DNA from: JAWVZU01 sp033722075
GTDB lineage: Bacteria > Pseudomonadota > Gammaproteobacteria > Xanthomonadales > SZUA-38
DNA: 12,394 nt
Direction: 5' to 3'
Assembly: GCA_033722075.1 (NCBI GenBank)
Contig: JAWVZU010000103.1
Location: 1 to 12,394, forward strand
The translations under genes were made by a program, and so were the position numbers. Positions 1 through 6,445 of the stretch are shown one piece after another. The notes below the pieces were generated by a model. It saw only the letters and a list, made by a program, of their open reading frames with translations. It did not search any database and was not told the origin of the DNA. Each line of letters starts with the position of its first letter. The stretch's first letter is position 1.

Positions 1-1
1 C

Positions 2-1276
2 CTGGGCCTGATCATCGTCGATGACGACCGCGTGACATGGTGCGGCGGCCTGGGTCTCGCCGACCGCAAAACGCGAGAGCCCCTGACCGAAGACTCGCTG
101 ATCCGGCTCGGTTCGATCAGCAAATCGTTCACCGGGCTCGGGATGCTGATTGCCGACCGCGAGGATCTGCTGGCGCTGGACACGCCGGTGGCAAGAGTGG
201 TCGATCCCCCGCCCTACGACAACCGCTGGGCCGATTCCCACCCGGTCACCGTGGCCCAACTGCTGGAGCACACCGCCGGTCTGCGCGACATGAGCGGCCG
301 GGAGTTCGACTTCAACCGGCCGGTGAGCCTCGACGAGGCCTTTCAGGTCGACCCCACCTCTCGTCGAATCGCCTGGCCACCGGGCCACCACAGTTCCTAC
401 TCCAACAGCGGCGCCGGGATTGCCGCCTACACCTTCGAGACCGTGACCGGGCAGAATTTCGAGGACTATGTGGCGCGCAAGGTATTCACGCCGTTGAACA
501 TGCACACGGCCACCTTCCGCTGGACCGAGGCGCTCGAGAAACGGTTGGTTACCGGGTACGACACGGACGGCAAGACGCGCATTCCCTATTGGCACCAGCT
601 TTACCGGCCCTTCGGCGCCGTCAACGTGGAACTGGCCGAGATGGCGAATTTCCTGAGAATGCTGCTCGGCGATGGCGCGTTCGACGGGCACAGGGTTCTC
701 AGCCCCGACGAAGTGCGTCGGATGGAACAGCCGCGCACCGGGCTTGCCCCATCCATCGGACTCGCCTTCGGCTACGGACTGGGCAACTACGCATTCACCC
801 ACGCGGGTTTCGTCTTTCATGGCCACGGCGGCGATGCGGACGGGTACCTCTCCTTTTATGCCTACAATCGCGAACTCCGCCGCGGCTACTTCCTGCTCAT
901 CAATGCGTTTCAGAACCGGACCCTGCGCCGGATGCGATCGCGGGTGCAGGATTACCTGGTCCGCGACGCCGAGCCATCCTTTGCAAGGCCCGCCGCGCAA
1001 CCGCTCGAACACTTGCGGGCCCTGACCGGAACCTATCGCAAGGCAACATCCCGTTTCGGTGAGCCGCGTGGCACCGTGACGGTCCACCTGAAAAACGACC
1101 GCCTGTGGCTGGTCCGTGGCGAGAAGCGCGAGGTTCTGCTGCCGCTGGACCGCTGGACCTTCCGGCGCCGCTTCGAACCCGTCGCCACCACCGCCTTCAT
1201 CCGGCATGAGGGGAAACTCTTCCTCCAGGGCCCGTTCGGCAACTACCGGCGGAAGGCCTCCTCAACTGATCAATAA
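2..1276 (+). CDS. Serine hydrolase of the beta-lactamase/PBP-like family (class C type), 5' end cut by the window edge
   Basis: The reading frame is open from base 2 to a TAA at 1274-1276, giving about 424 residues. The true start lies left of the window; a GTG at 32 is in frame but falls inside the conserved fold, so it is not the start. Numbering from the GTG codon as 1, the catalytic SxxK motif is S28-I-S-K31 in the typical context RLGSISKSF. The second motif, Y-x-N, is Y123-S-N125 (context YSNSG). The third, usually KTG, is a histidine form, H263-G-H265-G-G267, as in class C-like esterases and peptidases. This core is Pfam Beta-lactamase (PF00144). The last 90 or so residues look like a small beta-strand domain of the kind often attached to these hydrolases. 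The substrate cannot be read from sequence: peptidase, esterase and beta-lactamase activities all occur in the family. Whether a signal peptide exists is hidden by the edge. The next gene starts 120 bases on, in the same direction. Confidence 0.9.
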   Translation: MGLIIVDDDRVTWCGGLGLADRKTREPLTEDSLIRLGSISKSFTGLGMLIADREDLLALDTPVARVVDPPPYDNRWADSHPVTVAQLLEHTAGLRDMSGREFDFNRPVSLDEAFQVDPTSRRIAWPPGHHSSYSNSGAGIAAYTFETVTGQNFEDYVARKVFTPLNMHTATFRWTEALEKRLVTGYDTDGKTRIPYWHQLYRPFGAVNVELAEMANFLRMLLGDGAFDGHRVLSPDEVRRMEQPRTGLAPSIGLAFGYGLGNYAFTHAGFVFHGHGGDADGYLSFYAYNRELRRGYFLLINAFQNRTLRRMRSRVQDYLVRDAEPSFARPAAQPLEHLRALTGTYRKATSRFGEPRGTVTVHLKNDRLWLVRGEKREVLLPLDRWTFRRRFEPVATTAFIRHEGKLFLQGPFGNYRRKASSTDQ

Positions 1277-1396
1277 GTGCAACCGTCGTACCGGTTCAGC
1301 GTGACCTATCGCACTCGGCTGCCCCGCGCTTAAAGCGTACCGTTGGGCGACTTCCGGCCCGACCGGAATCACCAGACACGAGCTGAGCAGCCAGCG
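1277..1396 (+). promoter_or_regulatory. Leader of the efflux operon with two short palindromes
   Basis: This 120-base gap separates the hydrolase from the RND permease gene. It holds a perfect 11-base palindrome, CGCTTAAAGCG, at 1327-1337. It also holds an inverted repeat TTCCGG/CCGGAA at 1352-1357 and 1363-1368 around a 5-base centre, ending 28 bases before the permease ATG. Either could be an operator, since RND operons are often controlled by TetR- or MarR-type repressors that bind such repeats. No regulator gene is in view. I see no convincing -35/-10 pair and no poly-T terminator, so the operon may also receive read-through from the hydrolase gene. Confidence 0.35.
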
Positions 1397-4300
1397 ATGA
1401 AACTAACCGAATCCGCCGTATCGAATCCCGCCGCCGTCGGCGTTGTGGTGGCCATCCTGGTGCTGTTCGGGTCGATGGCCCTGCTGAACCTGCCGATCCA
1501 GCTGTTCCCGGACATCGACCGGCCGGCAATGAGCGTCTGGACGCAATGGCGGGCCGCCTCGCCCAAGGAAATCGAATCAGAGATCCTGGAACCGCAGGAG
1601 CAGGTCCTCCAGGGGCTGCCGGGGCTGGAGCAGATCCAGGCCAATGCCAACAACGGGAGCGCGTGGATCGGCCTCGAGTTCAGTCTCGGAACGGACATGC
1701 AGCAGACGGTCATGGAGGTCATCAACCGCATGAACCGCCTGCCGCCACTCCCTGCGGACGCCGAGAAACCGGTGGTTTCCCTGGGTAACGGCTTCGGTGG
1801 CGATTCGAACCAGCAGCTGTCCTGGTTCTTCGTCCAGCTGCTGCCCGGCACGCCCGGCGACATTGCCGACTATCAGCGGCTCGTCGAGGACATCGTCAAA
1901 CCGCGCATCGAGAACATCGAAGGGGTGGCCGGCGTGCAGGTGAATGCGGGCGCCGCCGAAGAGCTCCAGATCACCATCGATCCCTATCGGGCGGCCGAAC
2001 TCGGCATCGACCTGCCCCGGGTCGCCGCCATCGCCGGGCGCTCCAACGATGTCTCCGGCGGCTTCGTCGACGTGGGTCGGCGCCAGTACACGATTCGCTT
2101 CGAGGGCCGCTACGATCCGACGAGGCTGGCCGACATGATCCTGGACTGGCGCGAGGGGCGGCCGGTCCGCCTCGGGGACATCGCCGAGATCGAAGTCGCG
2201 CGCGGACGCCAGAACGGGATCGTGATGCAGAACGGCAATCCGGCCATGGGCGTGCGCATCGACCGGGAGAGCGGCGCCAACGTGCTTGACACGCTGACCC
2301 GGGTCAAGGCTGAGGTCGCGGAACTGAAGGCCGGCCCGCTCAAGGACGCCGGCCTGGATATCGCCCAGTCCTTCGATGCGTCCGTGTTCATCAAGCGCGC
2401 CGTGGGCCTGGTTACGAACAACCTCGCGCTGGGCGTTCTCCTCGCCGTCGGCGTTCTCTGGTGGTTCCTGCGCAACGTCCGGGCCACGGCCCTGATCGCC
2501 ACTGCGATTCCGGTCTCCCTGCTGACCACTTTCGTGGTGCTGCAGCTCACCGGCCGCAGCCTCAATGTGATCTCCCTTGCCGGCCTGGCGTTTGCGGTCG
2601 GCATGGTCCTGGATGCCGCCATCGTGGTCGCCGAGAACATCGTGCGCCTGCGGGAGAAGGGCGAAGTGCCGTCCCTTGCGGCGCTGCGCGGCACGACCCA
2701 GGTCCAGGGCGCCCTGCTGGCCTCGACGGCGACCACGGTGGCCATCTTCATTCCCGTCCTTTTCCTGCAGGACGTGGAAGGACAGCTCTTCGCCGACCTG
2801 GCCCTGACCATTGCGATCGCGGTGATCATTTCGCTCCTGGTCGCGCTGACCATCCTGCCGGCCGTGGCCGGGCGCTGGCTGCGTGCCAAGCGCCTGACCC
2901 AGGATCATGCGCCGGGGTGGTCCCGCATCGTCGGCTTCCTCATGCGACGCACCGACACGCCGGTCAAGCGGGTTTCCTGGGTCCTCGGGTTGACGGTCGG
3001 CCCGGTCCTGCTGGCCACGGCCCTGTTTCCTCAGCTCGACTATCTGCCCCCGGTGAAGCGGGATGCGGTGGATGCGTTCCTGCGCTTCCCGGCGGGCGCC
3101 AACATGGCGACGATCGAGAAGGAAATCGTCACCGAACTGGTGGATCGGTTGCAGCCCTACATGGACGGAGAAAAAGAGCCGGCGCTCAAGAACTACTACA
3201 TCTGGATCTGGCCCAACGGCGGAACCATCGGGGCCCGGGTCCTGGACCAGGGCAAGGTCAAGGATCTGGAGCGCATCATGCGCGAGGAAATACTCGTCGG
3301 CATCCCCGATTTCCGCGGGTTCGCCGCCCAGGGCAACCTCTTCGGCGGCTTCGGCGGCGGGCGCGACATCGCGGTCCACCTGCAGTCGGCCGACGCGGAC
3401 GCCCTCTACGCCGCGGCCGCCCAGGGGCAGCAGCTGCTCACCGAGACCTTCCCGGGCAGCAACGTCCAGGTCTGGCCCGGCATCGAGGAAAATCAACCGG
3501 AGCTGCGCCTCATCCCGAAGGACCAGCGCATCAACGAGGTGGGCTGGGACCGTCGCACCGTCGGCAGCATCGTGCGCACCGTCGGCGACGGCTTGTGGCT
3601 GGGCGAGCAGTTCAACGGCGAGAAGCGCATGGACATCATCCTCAGCGCCGCGGGGTGGCAGAGCCCGGAGGAGCTCGCCGGCCTCCCGCTGGTGACCCCT
3701 GCGGGCGGCGTGGTGCCCCTGGGCGAGCTGATGGAAGTCCGGCGGACGACCGGACCGGGGACCATTCGGCGGGTCGACGGGCGGCGCACGATCACGCTGG
3801 GCTTCAGTCCGCCGGAGGACGTCTCGCTGGAATCGGCCATGGCGACCATCCGGGCCGACGTGGAGCCGAAGCTTCGCGATGCACTGCCTGCCGACGGCAG
3901 CGTCCGCTTCGGCGGCAGCGCCGATTCACTGAGCAAGGCGATCGGCAGCATGGCCAAGAACTTCGCCATGGCTCTGGTGATCCTGTTCCTGCTCATGGCC
4001 GGCCTGTTCCGCTCGCTGCGTGACTCGGCCCTGGTGCTGGTCACCATTCCGATGGCCACCGTGGGCGGCGTACTCGCCCTGAGGGCGTTGAACCTGGTCG
4101 CCTTTCAGCCCATGGACCTGCTGACCATGATCGGCTTCATCATCCTGCTCGGCCTGGTGGTGAACAATGCGATCCTGCTGGTCCATCGCACCCGCCAGGC
4201 GGAGCGTGAAGGCGCAGACCGGGACGCCGCCGTTGAGGCCGCGCTGAACGAGCGGTTGCGGCCGATCTTCATGAGCACCTGCACCTCGATTTTCGGGATG

Positions 4301-4510
4301 CTGCCCCTGCTCCTCCTGCCGGGGGAAGGCAGCGTCATCTACCGCGGGCTGGCCGCCGCCATCGTCGGCGGCATGACGGTCAGCCTGTTCTTCACCCTGA
4401 TCATGCTGCCCAGCCTGCTGCGCATGGGCCGGGTCGACCGCGAGGCCGAACCGGCTCAGGTCGAACCGAGCCCGCCGGAATTGGTGGGCGGCTCCCTGCG
4501 CGCATCCTGA
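1397..4510 (+). CDS. RND-family efflux permease (AcrB/HAE-1-like inner-membrane subunit)
   Basis: The 1037-residue protein has the usual length for an RND permease (PF00873). It is predicted to sit in the inner membrane as a trimer and use the proton gradient to push substrates from periplasm or membrane through an adaptor and channel. TM1 is at about residues 14-34, followed by the first periplasmic porter region. TM2-6 lie at about 332-500, the second periplasmic loop at about 525-840, and TM7-12 near the end. In TM4 the motif GMVLDAAIVV keeps one aspartate, D406 (AcrB D407 position), but has A407 where AcrB has D408. In TM10, N923-N924 replaces the AcrB lysine 940. RLRP in TM11 (R953, R955) keeps the conserved arginines. 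ATG 1397 fits the family N-terminus (MKLTESAVSNP); an in-frame TTG at 1343 would add 18 non-conserved residues. The Shine-Dalgarno match is weak. The C-terminal tail is proline-rich. The adaptor gene follows after 30 bases. Substrate unknown. Confidence 0.95.
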   Translation: MKLTESAVSNPAAVGVVVAILVLFGSMALLNLPIQLFPDIDRPAMSVWTQWRAASPKEIESEILEPQEQVLQGLPGLEQIQANANNGSAWIGLEFSLGTDMQQTVMEVINRMNRLPPLPADAEKPVVSLGNGFGGDSNQQLSWFFVQLLPGTPGDIADYQRLVEDIVKPRIENIEGVAGVQVNAGAAEELQITIDPYRAAELGIDLPRVAAIAGRSNDVSGGFVDVGRRQYTIRFEGRYDPTRLADMILDWREGRPVRLGDIAEIEVARGRQNGIVMQNGNPAMGVRIDRESGANVLDTLTRVKAEVAELKAGPLKDAGLDIAQSFDASVFIKRAVGLVTNNLALGVLLAVGVLWWFLRNVRATALIATAIPVSLLTTFVVLQLTGRSLNVISLAGLAFAVGMVLDAAIVVAENIVRLREKGEVPSLAALRGTTQVQGALLASTATTVAIFIPVLFLQDVEGQLFADLALTIAIAVIISLLVALTILPAVAGRWLRAKRLTQDHAPGWSRIVGFLMRRTDTPVKRVSWVLGLTVGPVLLATALFPQLDYLPPVKRDAVDAFLRFPAGANMATIEKEIVTELVDRLQPYMDGEKEPALKNYYIWIWPNGGTIGARVLDQGKVKDLERIMREEILVGIPDFRGFAAQGNLFGGFGGGRDIAVHLQSADADALYAAAAQGQQLLTETFPGSNVQVWPGIEENQPELRLIPKDQRINEVGWDRRTVGSIVRTVGDGLWLGEQFNGEKRMDIILSAAGWQSPEELAGLPLVTPAGGVVPLGELMEVRRTTGPGTIRRVDGRRTITLGFSPPEDVSLESAMATIRADVEPKLRDALPADGSVRFGGSADSLSKAIGSMAKNFAMALVILFLLMAGLFRSLRDSALVLVTIPMATVGGVLALRALNLVAFQPMDLLTMIGFIILLGLVVNNAILLVHRTRQAEREGADRDAAVEAALNERLRPIFMSTCTSIFGMLPLLLLPGEGSVIYRGLAAAIVGGMTVSLFFTLIMLPSLLRMGRVDREAEPAQVEPSPPELVGGSLRAS

Positions 4511-4540
4511 ACAACCCGTGTTTGCCAGAGACCCAATGTC

Positions 4541-5596
4541 ATGAAGACCGTCGTCAGTACCCTGTTCGCACTTGCCCTGCTCGGGACCACCGCCAGCGCC
4601 CAGCAGCAACCGCCGCCGGCTCTCGTGGAGGTGGAGACCGCCCGTTCCGATGAGGTGGCAGCCACGACGTGGGTGCCCGGAACGGTGGTGAGCCGCTTCG
4701 ACGCCCGGATCGCCGCGGAGATCTCCGGTCGGGCGACCTGGGTTGCCGAAATCGGAGCCAAGGTTTCCGAGGGCGATCCGATCGCGAAGATCGAGGACCG
4801 CGAGCTCCGCCTGCAGCTGGCTGACAACGAGGCCGCCGTCGCTCGCCTGAAGGCCCAGCTGGCCTACGAGGACTCGCAGCTCAAGCGCCTCGAGAAGCTG
4901 GCTCGCAGCGACAACGCCGCAGCAAACCAGCTCGACGAAGCGCGGTCTCAGCGCGAAGTCATGCGCCAGAACCTGCGGGCCGCCGAGATCGAGCGGGAAC
5001 GCCTCGAGTTCCGGCTGTCGCGTACCGAGGGGGCTGCGCCCTTCGGCGGTCGGATCGTCGAGCGGCTCATCCAGCCGGGCGAGTTCGTCAATTCGGGCAC
5101 CGCCGTTGCCCGCCTGGTCGATACGGAACACAAGGAAGTCCGCGCTCGGGCGCCGCTGACCACGGCGCGGTTCGTTCGCGACGGCATGCTCGTCGCCGTA
5201 CGCGACGAAGTCATGGAAGCGAAGAACGAGATTCGCACGGTGGTCCCGGTGGGCGACGAGCAGTCCCGCATGATCGAGATCCGCATCGCCCTCGAGCAGT
5301 CGGACTGGATCATCGGGGGCCCCGTGCGCGTGGCGCTGCCGGTATCGGAAGCGCGCCCCCTGGTGGCGATCCCGCGCGATGCGCTGGTGCTGCGCGGCGA
5401 CGAGACCTTCGTATTCCGGGTCGCCGATGACAACACCGCGGAACAGGTCCGGATCGAGACCGGCATCGGCCTCGGATCACTGGTCGAGGTCCTGGAGGGA
5501 ATCAACCCGGGCGATCAACTCGTGGTTCGCGGCGGAGAAACGTTGCGTCCGGGTCAGCCGATCTCGGTTGCCAGCGGAAACGCCAACGGCCCCTGA
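4541..5596 (+). CDS. RND periplasmic adaptor (membrane fusion protein)
   Basis: This 351-residue protein is the adaptor that would link the upstream permease to an outer-membrane channel. It begins with a Sec signal peptide (residues 1-20, cleavage after TTASA). There is no lipobox cysteine, so it is probably soluble in the periplasm rather than lipid-anchored. Next come the first half of the lipoyl domain (about 58-87, EISGRATWVAEIGAKVSEGD), a charged alpha-helical hairpin (about 88-165), the second lipoyl half (about 166-192, IQPGEFVNSGTAVARLVD), a beta-barrel (about 193-265) and a membrane-proximal domain with the usual IPRDALVLRGDETFVF segment. At the hairpin tip the channel-docking RLS pattern (R-x3-L-x6-S) appears as R116, L120 and A127, so the serine is replaced. 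The gene is second in the operon, the reverse of the common adaptor-permease order. The ATG at 4541 has only a poor ribosome site, which suggests coupling to the permease. Substrate unknown. Confidence 0.93.
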   Translation: MKTVVSTLFALALLGTTASAQQQPPPALVEVETARSDEVAATTWVPGTVVSRFDARIAAEISGRATWVAEIGAKVSEGDPIAKIEDRELRLQLADNEAAVARLKAQLAYEDSQLKRLEKLARSDNAAANQLDEARSQREVMRQNLRAAEIERERLEFRLSRTEGAAPFGGRIVERLIQPGEFVNSGTAVARLVDTEHKEVRARAPLTTARFVRDGMLVAVRDEVMEAKNEIRTVVPVGDEQSRMIEIRIALEQSDWIIGGPVRVALPVSEARPLVAIPRDALVLRGDETFVFRVADDNTAEQVRIETGIGLGSLVEVLEGINPGDQLVVRGGETLRPGQPISVASGNANGP

Positions 5597-5618
5597 TTGG
5601 GTGCCGCCGGCCATCGCA

Positions 5619-6332
5619 TCAACGCATCACGAAAGGCCTGATCTCCCCGGCCAGTTCGGCCGCCAGCGCTTCGGCATCCTCGCGCTCGGTCGCGCTCAGG
5701 CTCCGGGCAATATCCGCCGCCGCGGCCTCTTCGCCCAGTTCTTCGGCAGCAAGTGACATCCAGGCATAGGCGCGCACCGGGTCGCGTTCCACGCCCTGGC
5801 CTTTCCAGAAAAGAATGCCCAGGTTGAACTGCGCGATGACCCCGCCCTGCAGGGCGGCCCGTCGATACCATTCGAATTCCGCCTCGGGGCCCGACTCGGG
5901 CAGTTCGTTCCGGTAAGCCATCTGGGCAAGATAGGTCTGGGCGGGCGGATAGCCGGCTTCTCCGGCCACCTGCATCCAGTGCCTGGCCTCATCGAGATCG
6001 CGCGGCATGAATTGTCCTTCGTAATAGAGCTGGCCCAGGTTATAGGCGGCCAGCGGGTGGCGGAACAGGGCCGCGCGCCGATACCAGTAGACGGCCGTGT
6101 CGATCTTCCCCAGCGCGTGGTACATCGCACCGGTGTTGTACTGGGCGTCGATATTGCCGAGCCGTGCCAGGCGCCGGGCATCCCGCAGGGCCGCCCGGTC
6201 CACGTCCGCCGGATTCTCGATATCGCCCACGTATCCGCTATGTTGCAGATATTTGATCCGCGCCTGGGGCTGTCCTGCCATGGGCCAACCCAGCAGCGTC
6301 ACGGAAAGGATGATTGCAGTGGATCGCAGCAT
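5619..6332 (-). CDS. Secreted Sel1-repeat (TPR-like) protein
   Basis: This 237-residue protein has a hydrophobic signal peptide (residues 1-24, MLRSTAIILSVTLLGWP then GQPQA), so it is predicted to be periplasmic. After a short linker come about four Sel1-like repeats at roughly 59-91, 92-127, 128-163 and 164-200. They show the typical pattern of AQYNTGAMY, WYRRAAL, AAYNLGQLYYEGQ, EWYRRAALQGG and AQFNLGILFWKGQGV. Such helical repeats bind other proteins and often serve in envelope assembly, signalling or stress; the partner here is unknown. The start at 6332 was chosen because it gives the signal peptide directly and has GAGA about 5-8 bases upstream. An in-frame ATG at 6362 would add ten polar residues before the signal and lacks a ribosome site. 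The gene is convergent with the adaptor (22 bases between stops) and divergent from the acyl-CoA ligase. There is no enzymatic motif. Confidence 0.85.
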   Translation of the reverse strand: MLRSTAIILSVTLLGWPMAGQPQARIKYLQHSGYVGDIENPADVDRAALRDARRLARLGNIDAQYNTGAMYHALGKIDTAVYWYRRAALFRHPLAAYNLGQLYYEGQFMPRDLDEARHWMQVAGEAGYPPAQTYLAQMAYRNELPESGPEAEFEWYRRAALQGGVIAQFNLGILFWKGQGVERDPVRAYAWMSLAAEELGEEAAAADIARSLSATEREDAEALAAELAGEIRPFVMR

Positions 6333-6382
6333 CGGTTTCTCGCGCACTTGGGTGTTTCCCATTTGACCATGCCGGGGGCGCA

Positions 6383-6399
6383 TTCGTTGCAAAAACGAA
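6383..6399. promoter_or_regulatory. Candidate operator: perfect inverted repeat TTCGTT-N5-AACGAA
   Basis: The arms TTCGTT (6383-6388) and AACGAA (6394-6399) are exact reverse complements around GCAAA. The repeat overlaps the proposed -35 of the ligase gene and lies 51 bases before the Sel1 start, so a bound protein could control one or both genes. Repeats of this size fit a TetR-family dimer, a family that often controls fatty-acid genes. It does not match the FadR or PsrA consensus I know. Chance occurrence cannot be excluded. Confidence 0.35.
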
Positions 6400-6432
6400 A
6401 GGAATGGCGACATTATGAATAGGCGACCCACT

Positions 6433-6437
6433 AGGAG
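6433..6437 (+). promoter_or_regulatory. Ribosome binding site of the acyl-CoA ligase gene
   Basis: AGGAG lies 8 bases before ATG 6446 and is the best Shine-Dalgarno match seen before any gene in the window. It supports 6446 as the start over the in-frame ATGs at 6458 and 6461. Confidence 0.75.
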
Positions 6438-6445
6438 ACTCTCGT

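Larger units (their letters stand above)
6333..6445. promoter_or_regulatory. Divergent promoter region between the Sel1-repeat gene and the acyl-CoA ligase gene
   Basis: This 113-base gap must hold the start signals for both divergent genes. For the ligase, TTGCAA at 6387-6392 and CATTAT at 6411-6416 are 18 bases apart and resemble a sigma-70 promoter, with weak agreement. The reverse strand of nearly the same place reads CATAAT (6417-6412), a good -10 for the Sel1 gene, but no clear -35 lies behind it. A perfect inverted repeat overlaps the plus-strand -35 and is listed separately. These are pattern matches by eye, not mapped transcription starts. Confidence 0.4.

Noticed and set aside
1343..1396. 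An upstream TTG start for the RND permease
   Set aside because: It would add 18 polar residues before the conserved RND N-terminus and lies before one of the palindromes. ATG 1397 fits the family better.
1577..3496. A 639-codon open frame on the minus strand opposite the RND permease
   Set aside because: It lies wholly inside a certain gene. Its product is rich in Arg, Gly, Asp and His with no recognisable domain, as expected for the antisense of GC-rich coding DNA.
3926..5131. A 401-codon minus-strand open frame spanning the permease end and the adaptor
   Set aside because: It crosses two well-supported genes and their spacer, has no domain and low-complexity QG/DQ-rich composition, and is a shadow frame.
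5597..5618. Possible bidirectional terminator between the adaptor and Sel1 genes
   Set aside because: The 22-base gap has only a short GC-rich stretch, with no stem of useful length and no T-run on either strand.
5979..6422. A 147-codon plus-strand frame running through the Sel1 gene into the divergent control region
   Set aside because: It is opposite a gene with signal peptide and clear repeats, and it ends in the control region without any recognisable feature.
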